Source of the DNA: Atopobium sp.
Lineage (GTDB): Bacteria; Actinomycetota; Coriobacteriia; Coriobacteriales; Atopobiaceae
DNA length: 14,546 nucleotides
Assembly (NCBI GenBank): GCA_015258785.1
Contig: JABZHP010000027.1
Location: 1 to 14,546 of the forward strand
Reading direction: 5' to 3'
In this document: piece by piece, positions 6,130 through 12,592 of the stretch
Position numbering within the stretch: the stretch's first letter is position 1
Layout: each line of letters opens with the position of its first letter
Notes under the pieces: model-generated
Told to the model about the DNA's origin: nothing
The model's database searches: none
The model's input: the letters and a program-made list of their open reading frames with translations, nothing else
Translations under genes and position numbers: made by a program

Positions 6130-7413
6130 CTATTCTGGTCGAATAACCTCGATGCCACCCATGTAAGGACGGAGCGCCTCGGGCACGGTAACGGAGCCAT
6201 CTGCGTTCTGATAATTCTCCATAATTGCAGCCATGGTACGGCCAACTGCCAGACCGGAGCCGTTAAGCGTGTGAACTAGACGGGTGCCCTTGAACTCTGC
6301 TGGATCCTTATAGCGGATATTTGCACGACGAGCCTGGAAATCCCAGCAGTTAGAGCAAGAAGAAATCTCCTTGTATGCGTTATAGCTTGGGAGCCAAACT
6401 TCAATGTCATAGCACTTGCATGCAGAGAAGCCAATGTCACCAGTGCAGAGAGTAACCACGTGATAAGGAAGACCCAGAAGCTGGAGGATCTTCTCGGCTT
6501 CCTGAACCATGGACTCAAGCTGATTCATGGAGTCTTCAGGCTTTGCAAACTTGACCATCTCTACCTTGTCAAACTGGTGAACACGGATGATGCCACGGGT
6601 GTCTCGACCAGCTGAACCTGCCTCCTCGCGGAAGCATGGGGTGAATGCGGTATAGAGCAGAGGGAGCTGAGATGCGTCAAGAATCTCATCACGATGGATG
6701 TTGGTGAGCTGAACCTCAGCAGTTGGAATGAGGTAGAGGTCAGGCTGTACGTGATAGAGATCCTCTTCAAACTTAGGGAGCTGACCAGTGCCAAACAGAG
6801 AGTCCTGATTTGTGATAACTGGTGGCCACCACTCTTTGAAGCCTGCCTGGTTATGTGTATCAATCATGAAGTTGATAAGCGCACGCTCCATGCGAGCGCC
6901 CATGCCGCCAAGAAGATAGAAGCGAGTTCCTGCAAGCTTTACGCCACGGTCAAAATCAATCATGCCCAGCTCGGGTCCAAGATCCCAATGCGCCTTTGGC
7001 TCAAAATCAAACTGAGTTGGCTCTCCCCACTTGCGAACCTCAGGGTTATCGGAGTCATCCTTGCCATAAGGAACAGATGCGTCAGGAATGTTTGGAATAG
7101 CTGCAACAAGGGCGGTGAGCTCTTCCTCAACCTCTCCGCGGCGCTGATCAAGCTCTGCGATGCGGTCTTTATTAGCTGCTACCTGCTCTTTAGCTGCCTC
7201 AGCCTCTTCCTTCTTGCCCTCACGCATAAGAAGGCCAATCTGCTTAGAAACAGCGTTACGCTCTGCCTGAAGAGACTCAACCTCGGCAATTACGCTTCTG
7301 CGCTCCTCGTCAAGCTCAAAGAATTTCTCGCGATCCCAATGGGCGTTTTGCCTGGACTCGCAAGACTTATCTACGAGGTCAGGATTCTCGCGCACAAATT
7401 TGATATCAAGCAT
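6130..7413 (-). CDS. serS: Seryl-tRNA synthetase
   Basis: This class II aminoacyl-tRNA synthetase charges tRNA(Ser) and tRNA(Sec) in the cytoplasm. The 427-residue length is standard. Residues about 27-105 are the charged antiparallel coiled coil that grips the long variable arm of tRNA(Ser). The catalytic domain follows, with the TAE serine-site motif (231-233), motif 2 from FREEAGSAG (261-269) to Glu285, and motif 3 GSGLAVGRT (385-393). The ATG at 7413 has AAGGAGA seven bases upstream. No T-box leader is present: only about 60 bases separate the predicted promoter from the start. It is divergent from the 72-residue membrane protein gene. A cognate tRNA-Ser(GCT) lies about 0.8 kb away in this window. 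Confidence 0.98.
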   Translation of the reverse strand: MLDIKFVRENPDLVDKSCESRQNAHWDREKFFELDEERRSVIAEVESLQAERNAVSKQIGLLMREGKKEEAEAAKEQVAANKDRIAELDQRRGEVEEELTALVAAIPNIPDASVPYGKDDSDNPEVRKWGEPTQFDFEPKAHWDLGPELGMIDFDRGVKLAGTRFYLLGGMGARMERALINFMIDTHNQAGFKEWWPPVITNQDSLFGTGQLPKFEEDLYHVQPDLYLIPTAEVQLTNIHRDEILDASQLPLLYTAFTPCFREEAGSAGRDTRGIIRVHQFDKVEMVKFAKPEDSMNQLESMVQEAEKILQLLGLPYHVVTLCTGDIGFSACKCYDIEVWLPSYNAYKEISSCSNCWDFQARRANIRYKDPAEFKGTRLVHTLNGSGLAVGRTMAAIMENYQNADGSVTVPEALRPYMGGIEVIRPE

Positions 7414-7468
7414 GCAGCTTCTCCTTGAATCAACACTTTTTAGCAGTGCATTTTTTCTTATAGCTTAC

Positions 7469-7482
7469 CAAGTATATACTTG
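7469..7482. promoter_or_regulatory. Palindrome CAAGTATATACTTG carrying a -10 on both strands
   Basis: This perfect 14-bp palindrome lies between divergent genes. Because of its symmetry it contains TATACT on the plus strand (7475-7480) and on the minus strand (7476-7471), each 5 of 6 to the -10 consensus. It is suitably placed for the 72-residue gene (start 7524) and for serS (start 7413). Recognisable -35 hexamers are lacking on both sides, so it may instead be, or also be, an operator. Confidence 0.5.
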
Positions 7483-7523
7483 TATTCAGATTCTTAACCC
7501 TTCACATGTTCTGGAGCTAGATT

Positions 7524-7742
7524 ATGGACGCAATTAACTCATTTGTCGGCTGGCTTTTTGGCGATAAAACCGGTGTGTTGTTCCTCGTACTTGGTGGAAT
7601 TTTGCTCTTTTTGGTTATTTCCTTTGTGCTGGAGCGCAAAACCAAAAAGATGTATTTCAATCATAAAAAGACTGAGGACGACTGGGATCTCTTTGGCGAC
7701 GACCAAGAGGGTTGGTCTGACTTTGAATCAGATAACAAATAG
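7524..7742 (+). CDS. Small single-pass membrane protein, 72 residues, function unknown
   Basis: I do not recognise a family. Residues about 15-37 form one strongly hydrophobic helix (from TGVLFLVLGG to VISFVL). It is followed by a basic patch ERKTKKMYFNHKK and a very acidic, Trp-containing tail from about residue 50 to the end. The positive-inside rule puts the acidic tail in the cytoplasm. The ATG has GGAG seven bases upstream, and a strong terminator follows directly, so it is a complete monocistronic gene. It is divergent from serS. The basic-then-acidic tail suggests an adaptor or regulator of a membrane complex, but that is a guess. Confidence 0.78.
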   Translation: MDAINSFVGWLFGDKTGVLFLVLGGILLFLVISFVLERKTKKMYFNHKKTEDDWDLFGDDQEGWSDFESDNK

Positions 7743-7748
7743 GTAACA

Positions 7749-7773
7749 AAAAAGCCCCGTAAAGGGGCTTTTT
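7749..7773. terminator. Bidirectional intrinsic terminator
   Basis: Arms AAAAAGCCCC and GGGGCTTTTT close a GTAAA loop. T-runs follow on both strands, so it serves the 72-residue gene (plus) and the tRNA-Leu (minus, whose 3' end is ten bases away). Confidence 0.93.
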
Positions 7774-7782
7774 AAATGCAAA

Positions 7783-7869
7783 TGGTGCGGGCGAAGGGAC
7801 TTGAACCCCCATGAACTTGCGTTCATACGGACCTGAACCGTACGCGTCTGCCAATTCCGCCACACCCGC
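7783..7869 (-). tRNA. tRNA-Leu, anticodon CAG, CCA encoded
   Basis: On the minus strand the acceptor GCGGGTG pairs with CGCCCGC (one G-U). The anticodon stem TACGG/CCGTA encloses the loop TTCAGGT, giving anticodon CAG (reads CUG). A long variable arm with stem TGAAC/GTTCA makes it class II. The T arm has GGGTTCAAGTCCC. The discriminator is A and CCA is encoded; length is 87 nt. Confidence 0.96.
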
Positions 7870-8002
7870 GTGCTAGGGAATAATACTACAACATTTTGTT
7901 TTCTTCTAATGGAAAAACAATAGATATATAAGAAAATTCTTTTCAGCGGTAGAATATAGACAGTCACGGCCGACAAACACACTTTAAACACAGGAGGTTG
8001 CC

Positions 8003-9799
8003 GTGAGTGACTCGCGGTCACAGACCACGCAGACTACATATCTACATTCACCTTCTGCTCAGCAGGCATCTTCTGCAGCTGAGCCAGAGATTTTGCTGGA
8101 CCGATATCGCGTTCTTGCTCGAAGAGGTAACGGAGGTTTTGGCACCGTTTGTACCTGCTGGGATACTCGTTTGCAGAGGCGCGTAGCCATAAAACGCATG
8201 CCACTGTTAGGGGCTTCCGAGACTCCCGGCGTGCTTGCTTCAACTGTTGACGAGGCTCTTTCTGAGGCTCGAACTGCCTGTTTGCTGGCGCATCCCAACA
8301 TTGTGACTGTCCATGACTTTGAGATTGAAGGCGATTACGCCTATCTGGTCATGGAGTTTGTTGATGGGCTTAATTTATCGGAGCTCTTGGCTCGTGTTGA
8401 AGGCGGTTACCTCACCTATGCCGAAGCTGCTCACATGGTGTCTTCACTTGCAAAAGCGCTTCAATATGCCCATGAAAACGGCGTACTCCATCTGGATATC
8501 AAGCCAACAAATATCATGATTGACCGCCAGGGTACGGTAAAACTTGCCGACTTTGGTATGGCAACACTTGCTTCAGCTGCTGGTTATGGCGGCGCTCGCG
8601 GAGGTACGGTAGGCTACATGCCTCCTGAACAGGTTGAAGGCATGCTTGTTGATGAGCGCACTGATATTTTCTCGCTTGCTGTTGTTCTGAGGCAGGCGCT
8701 AACGGGCGTCAATGTATTTGCGGGCAGAACAGCTAAAGAATCCCTTGATCACATCTACAAGGGCCCAAAAATTCCTCTGCTCAAACAAGATCCCGAGGTT
8801 CCCTTTGCTGTAGATGCCGCCTTGACACAGGCGCTTTCCCCTGAGCCGTCGATGCGACAAGGCAGTGTGTCTGAATTTTCACAAGAAATTGTGACTCCTC
8901 TTGGCAGCGAAAAGCAGGGCGAGAAAAGCCTCAAGTCCCTGGTGGAACAGTCAGAAGAAGAGGAAACCGAGACCTGGGACGTCAAGCATCTTCCACTCTC
9001 AATCCGCTTCCCCTGGCTGCCCTCGGCTGCCGTGCGTGGCGTATCAGCCCTGGTCTCCGGCGTTCTTCTCGCCCAGTTGTTCCAGCTTATTGCTCCAGAA
9101 TCGCTCACGTTTATTGTGGTGGGCTCTCTTGTAGGAGCTGCAGCAGCTGTTCTTTGGACCCCGTTGGGTTCTGCGCTTGTCATTGCATGCGCGGTATATG
9201 CTCTGGCAAGCATTAGCCCTACCAGCACTTCATTCCCGTTTGCAACACTTGTAACCTTGGTAAGCGTTATCTGGTGGGCCTTTGCAGGAAGGGTCTCAAA
9301 ATTTAGCAGCATCAACTGCTTATTAGGAGCTTTATTACCTGCTCCTGTTTCAGCACCAGCGCTTGTCTCCGCTACTATGCGTCCACTACCTGCAGTTTTA
9401 ACAGGAGCTTTTAGCTATCTTTTTGGAATACTGCTTGCAAGAGGCATATCTTTAGGCTTTGCGGCAACTCCTCTTGCGTATGACTACACCTCGCTGACCT
9501 CAGGGCTTCCTTTTTGGATTCGCTTTGGGGCGTGCGCCCTATCTGCTCTTTTAGGCTCGCTTATGAGCCAGAAAAGACGTCGCGGATGGATGGTTTTTGG
9601 ACAAATTGTCTGCGCCATATTGCTTTCAAGTGGCTTTATATGGGCAGCTTGGATGGAGAATCCCAATTTTTGGGTAGTTGAAAGTATAGTTTCAGTACTA
9701 ATTACGGTATTCTTATGTGTACTTGTATGTATTGCAATTGTCCTGATAGGTCCACTTCACGCGGATCAGGAAGGCGAGGAATTAGATGAGCTTTCTTAG
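8003..9799 (+). CDS. Membrane Ser/Thr protein kinase, non-RD, with polytopic C-terminal domain
   Basis: This is a Hanks-type kinase heading the cell-wall regulatory operon. The N-terminal kinase domain (about 34-297) has the glycine loop GNGGFG (42-47), Lys64 in VAIK, helix-C Glu88, the catalytic loop HLDIKPTN (163-170) with Asp165 and Asn170, DFG (183-185) and GTVGYMPPEQ (201-210). The Arg that usually precedes the catalytic Asp is Leu164, so it is a non-RD kinase. An acidic linker (about 300-328) leads to 8-9 hydrophobic helices (about 343-583) and a short acidic tail. There is no PASTA or other extracellular sensor, unlike PknB. The GTG start has GGAGG five bases upstream. The 3' end overlaps fhaA by 14 bases. 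All catalytic residues are present, so it is probably active. Substrates are inferred to include FhaA and the SEDS-PBP fusion. Confidence 0.93.
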   Translation: MSDSRSQTTQTTYLHSPSAQQASSAAEPEILLDRYRVLARRGNGGFGTVCTCWDTRLQRRVAIKRMPLLGASETPGVLASTVDEALSEARTACLLAHPNIVTVHDFEIEGDYAYLVMEFVDGLNLSELLARVEGGYLTYAEAAHMVSSLAKALQYAHENGVLHLDIKPTNIMIDRQGTVKLADFGMATLASAAGYGGARGGTVGYMPPEQVEGMLVDERTDIFSLAVVLRQALTGVNVFAGRTAKESLDHIYKGPKIPLLKQDPEVPFAVDAALTQALSPEPSMRQGSVSEFSQEIVTPLGSEKQGEKSLKSLVEQSEEEETETWDVKHLPLSIRFPWLPSAAVRGVSALVSGVLLAQLFQLIAPESLTFIVVGSLVGAAAAVLWTPLGSALVIACAVYALASISPTSTSFPFATLVTLVSVIWWAFAGRVSKFSSINCLLGALLPAPVSAPALVSATMRPLPAVLTGAFSYLFGILLARGISLGFAATPLAYDYTSLTSGLPFWIRFGACALSALLGSLMSQKRRRGWMVFGQIVCAILLSSGFIWAAWMENPNFWVVESIVSVLITVFLCVLVCIAIVLIGPLHADQEGEELDELS

Positions 9800-10910
9800 T
9801 GACTTTGAAAACCGTATTGGTTCGGTCTTTGGTGCCGCACCTCAGGGATACGCAGAGCCTTTCTCTTTTAAGAAGCTTGCCAAACGCGCAGCTAAAGAGA
9901 TGGAACGTGAGACGTATGAGATTGATGGCGTAGACACTGCGCCTGCCCTGTATACCGTTTTAGTTGCTCCTCAAGACGATTCACTGATGCGTCCTCTTTA
10001 TGCTGATCTAACTGCAGAGGTTTCTGACTTCGTGGCTGCTCAGGCTCAGCAAAAAGATTATGTATTTGTTGGTCAGCCGCTTGTTCGTTTTATGGTTGAC
10101 CCTTCTTTGAAGCCTGGCAAATTTGCTGTCTTTGCAGAAAATGTTGACGGTAATACGCTTGACCAGCTGCGCAATGAAGAGCGTGCGTTCCTGGGTGGAA
10201 ACTCCAGTGTTGGAGGAGCTGCAGCTCAAATGCCTCAGCAGCACAATTCCCGCGCTGCTGTTCAGCCAGAACCACAGCCAGAGCCAGATCCTCTGTCTGT
10301 AGTTAGACCCGTTTCTGCAGACAATGCAACGCCAGAGGTTTTGGGAGATCTTGCTGGTACAGACGCCGGTCTTGCGGTAATGCCACCAGACTTTGTTGAG
10401 GCTCAAGGCGCAATTCCTGTTGTTTCCGCAGCTGAGTCCACTCCTATGCCTGTTCTTCCTAGCTCAAACGGGCTTCCAGACCTGCCCGTAAACGGAGCTA
10501 TCCCAACAGCAGCTCCTGTTCCTATGACTCAGCGTCGTATCACGCCTTCCCTTGATGCTCAATTAAACGGCGCGGGCGGTCGTTCTTCTCGCAATCTGCA
10601 AGGCACGCCACGCGCAAACATGGATGCTACCTGCATTTTGATTGATCGCCAGAGCGGTCGTTCGTATCGCGTCGAAGCTCCTCGTGCCATTATTGGTCGC
10701 GAGCGCTCTCAGGCAGACGTTGTTTTGCGCGATCCTAACGTTTCAAGACGTCACGCCGAGATGACCTATGACGGTCACGATTGGCACATTGCTGATTTGC
10801 ACTCCACTAACGGAACGCTTGTCAACGATATCGACGTAGATGAGGTAATTCTGCGCGACGGAGACCTCATTACCATTGGTCTTATGGACCTTCAGTTCCG
10901 GGAGAACTAA
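9786..10910 (+). CDS. fhaA: FhaA-type FHA-domain protein (DUF3662 plus FHA)
   Basis: This is a cytoplasmic phosphothreonine-reading adaptor. The N-terminal part (about 1-125) has the FhaA-type globular domain: an amphipathic FENRIGSVFG start and the VFVGQPLVRFMVDPSL strand region. A Pro/Ala/Glu-rich, probably disordered linker spans about 140-275. The C-terminal FHA domain (about 280-374) has GRE (304-306), SRRH (320-323) and STNGT (340-344), the residues that bind phosphothreonine. In mycobacteria the homologue binds phosphorylated partners at the cell wall and is itself a substrate of PknA/PknB. The ATG lies inside the kinase gene with GAGGA upstream, and the stop overlaps the fhaB ATG by one base, so translational coupling is likely on both sides. 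Confidence 0.93.
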   Translation: MSFLSDFENRIGSVFGAAPQGYAEPFSFKKLAKRAAKEMERETYEIDGVDTAPALYTVLVAPQDDSLMRPLYADLTAEVSDFVAAQAQQKDYVFVGQPLVRFMVDPSLKPGKFAVFAENVDGNTLDQLRNEERAFLGGNSSVGGAAAQMPQQHNSRAAVQPEPQPEPDPLSVVRPVSADNATPEVLGDLAGTDAGLAVMPPDFVEAQGAIPVVSAAESTPMPVLPSSNGLPDLPVNGAIPTAAPVPMTQRRITPSLDAQLNGAGGRSSRNLQGTPRANMDATCILIDRQSGRSYRVEAPRAIIGRERSQADVVLRDPNVSRRHAEMTYDGHDWHIADLHSTNGTLVNDIDVDEVILRDGDLITIGLMDLQFREN

Positions 10911-11323
10911 TGATTGATTTGATTCTCTTTGCAGGACGCGTTCTGCTTGTTGTCCTGCTGTACATCTTCCTGTTCTCGGTCATGCGCACGGGCATTGGCC
11001 TTGTTCGCGGACAGCGCAAAGACGGAGCTATTTGGTCCGTTGATGTCGAGAAGGGCGTCAAGTCCTTACGTGGTCTTCACGTAGACATCTTGGGTCCTGT
11101 TGTTATTGGACGTTCTCCTTCGTCTGACATTGTGATTGACGAACCCTACGTTTCTGCTTCACACGCTCGCTTTACTATCCAGGGACCTGCTCTGGTACTT
11201 GAAGACCTTGGATCCACAAACGGAACCATGGTTAATGGTCACATCATCGAGCAGCCTGTTACCCTTCGCGACACTGACGAAGTCCAGGTCGGCGATGTGA
11301 TTATGCGTGTTGGACGTCGATAA
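10910..11323 (+). CDS. fhaB: FhaB-type membrane-anchored FHA protein
   Basis: This 137-residue protein has an N-terminal transmembrane helix (about 4-25, LILFAGR to LFSV) followed by a cytoplasmic FHA domain (about 57-135). Phosphothreonine-binding motifs are intact: GRSPSSD (67-73), SASH (82-85) and GSTNGT (101-106). The size and plan equal mycobacterial FhaB (FipA), which links kinase signalling to division proteins. The ATG overlaps the fhaA stop by one base. The phosphatase gene starts seven bases after its stop. Its likely partner is a phosphothreonine on the kinase or on the SEDS-PBP fusion in the same operon; that is inference. Confidence 0.93.
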   Translation: MIDLILFAGRVLLVVLLYIFLFSVMRTGIGLVRGQRKDGAIWSVDVEKGVKSLRGLHVDILGPVVIGRSPSSDIVIDEPYVSASHARFTIQGPALVLEDLGSTNGTMVNGHIIEQPVTLRDTDEVQVGDVIMRVGRR

Positions 11324-11330
11324 GAGGCTC

Positions 11331-12590
11331 ATGGTTTCTTCTGATACAACACATATTTCTGATACACCTGCACAAGAGCCCGTGAGTGCTCCTGGTCGTT
11401 GTGAGCTGCCACTTGATGGTCGCTGTGACGCAGAAGCGGTTTCTGGCTCTAACACCTTTATTTCTTGGGGCGCCCGCTCTGACGTGGGATTAGTTCGCGA
11501 GCATAACGAGGACTCGTTCCTTTTGCGCACTCCCCTTTTTGCCATCTGTGATGGTATGGGAGGTCACGCCGCCGGTGAGGTAGCAAGCTCCATTGCTGTT
11601 AAGGTTATTGCCGAACAGGCACCAAGTACCGCTGACGATGTCCGTCTTGGCGCTGCAATTGAGGCCGCTAACCAGGAAGTTATTGATGCTCCTGCAAAGG
11701 GTATTGGCAAACCTGGCATGGGCTCCACTGCCTCTGCCGTCCTCATTGAGGGCAATCAGATGGCCGTTGCTCATGTTGGTGACTCTCGTATTTACCTGCT
11801 CCATCATGGCACGCTGGTCCGCATTACTCATGACCACAGCTACGTTGAGGAACTCATTGATTCTGGTCAGATTACCGCTGATGAGGCTCGCACGCACCCT
11901 TCTCGCTCGGTAGTTACGCGAGCTCTTGGCTCTGATCCAGACATGTATGCAGATCATTTCTCGCTTGAAGTATCTGATGGCGACCGCATCATCTTATGCT
12001 CCGATGGCCTTTCTGGCATGGTGCCCGACGATGAAATTGAAGCCATTGCTGTCTCTAACGTCACGCCACAAAAGGCTGCCGATAACCTTGTTTCCGCAGC
12101 TCTTACCTATGGCGGCTCAGACAACATTACCGTTATTGTCATTGACGTCTTAGACGACGGCATAGCCGATCAAACTAGGAAACACCTTACTCGTGGCGTT
12201 ATTGCCACGTTTGTCTCGTTCCTTGCGCTCTTTGCAGCCACTGTTGCGGTGTTCTTCCTGTTTGTAAGCAGCGAATGGTACTTAGGAATTAACGGAACTA
12301 CCGTTGGCGTTTATCGAGGTATTCCTACAACAATTGCCGGCATAAACATGTCTTCACTTGTTGAAACTACGTCGATTGAAATAAAAGATTTGCCTGACGC
12401 AGTTCAAGACTCTCTTGCAGACGGAATTCGCGTTAAAAACGAGGATGAAGCACATAGCACCGTCGAGAATTACCGCAAACAAATTGACGACGCCAACACT
12501 AAAGCGGTCAAAAAGAAAGAAGACGCTCAGTCTGGCGGAACACCCACAACAGAAACAACAACGTCAACAACAAGTTCGGGAGGTGAGTAG
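11331..12590 (+). CDS. pstP: PP2C-family membrane Ser/Thr phosphatase (PstP type)
   Basis: This metal-dependent phosphatase reverses kinase phosphorylation. The PP2C core (about 46-275) carries VREHNED (55-61), DGMGGHAAGE (74-83), GSTAS (131-135), VGDSR (149-153), SDGLSG (224-229) and GGSDN (261-265), giving the metal aspartates Asp74, Asp225 and Asp264. One transmembrane helix follows (about 290-312). An outside domain of about 105 residues ends in a Thr/Ser-rich tail (TPTTETTTSTTSS). The frame extends upstream to a GTG at 11307 inside fhaB, but the ATG at 11331 has AGAGG in front and avoids a 17-base overlap, so I prefer it; the ribosome site is close and the choice is not certain. A 45-residue polar extension precedes the core, which mycobacterial PstP lacks. 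Confidence 0.94.
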   Translation: MVSSDTTHISDTPAQEPVSAPGRCELPLDGRCDAEAVSGSNTFISWGARSDVGLVREHNEDSFLLRTPLFAICDGMGGHAAGEVASSIAVKVIAEQAPSTADDVRLGAAIEAANQEVIDAPAKGIGKPGMGSTASAVLIEGNQMAVAHVGDSRIYLLHHGTLVRITHDHSYVEELIDSGQITADEARTHPSRSVVTRALGSDPDMYADHFSLEVSDGDRIILCSDGLSGMVPDDEIEAIAVSNVTPQKAADNLVSAALTYGGSDNITVIVIDVLDDGIADQTRKHLTRGVIATFVSFLALFAATVAVFFLFVSSEWYLGINGTTVGVYRGIPTTIAGINMSSLVETTSIEIKDLPDAVQDSLADGIRVKNEDEAHSTVENYRKQIDDANTKAVKKKEDAQSGGTPTTETTTSTTSSGGE

Positions 12591-12592
12591 GA

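Noticed and set aside
6694..7428. A 244-codon plus-strand ORF
   Set aside because: It lies antisense to serS, whose frame is fully supported by class II motifs; the translation has no recognisable domain.
7414..7523. A T-box leader for serS
   Set aside because: The gap is only about 110 bases, contains no T-box consensus and no specifier stem, and has the divergent promoter within it.
8007..8021. A hairpin GTGAC-N5-GTCAC at the kinase start
   Set aside because: The stem is only five base pairs and lies within coding sequence; such repeats occur often by chance.
8755..9315. A 186-codon minus-strand ORF
   Set aside because: It is a shadow of the kinase gene on the opposite strand, low-complexity in Ser/Thr/Ala, with no ribosome site.
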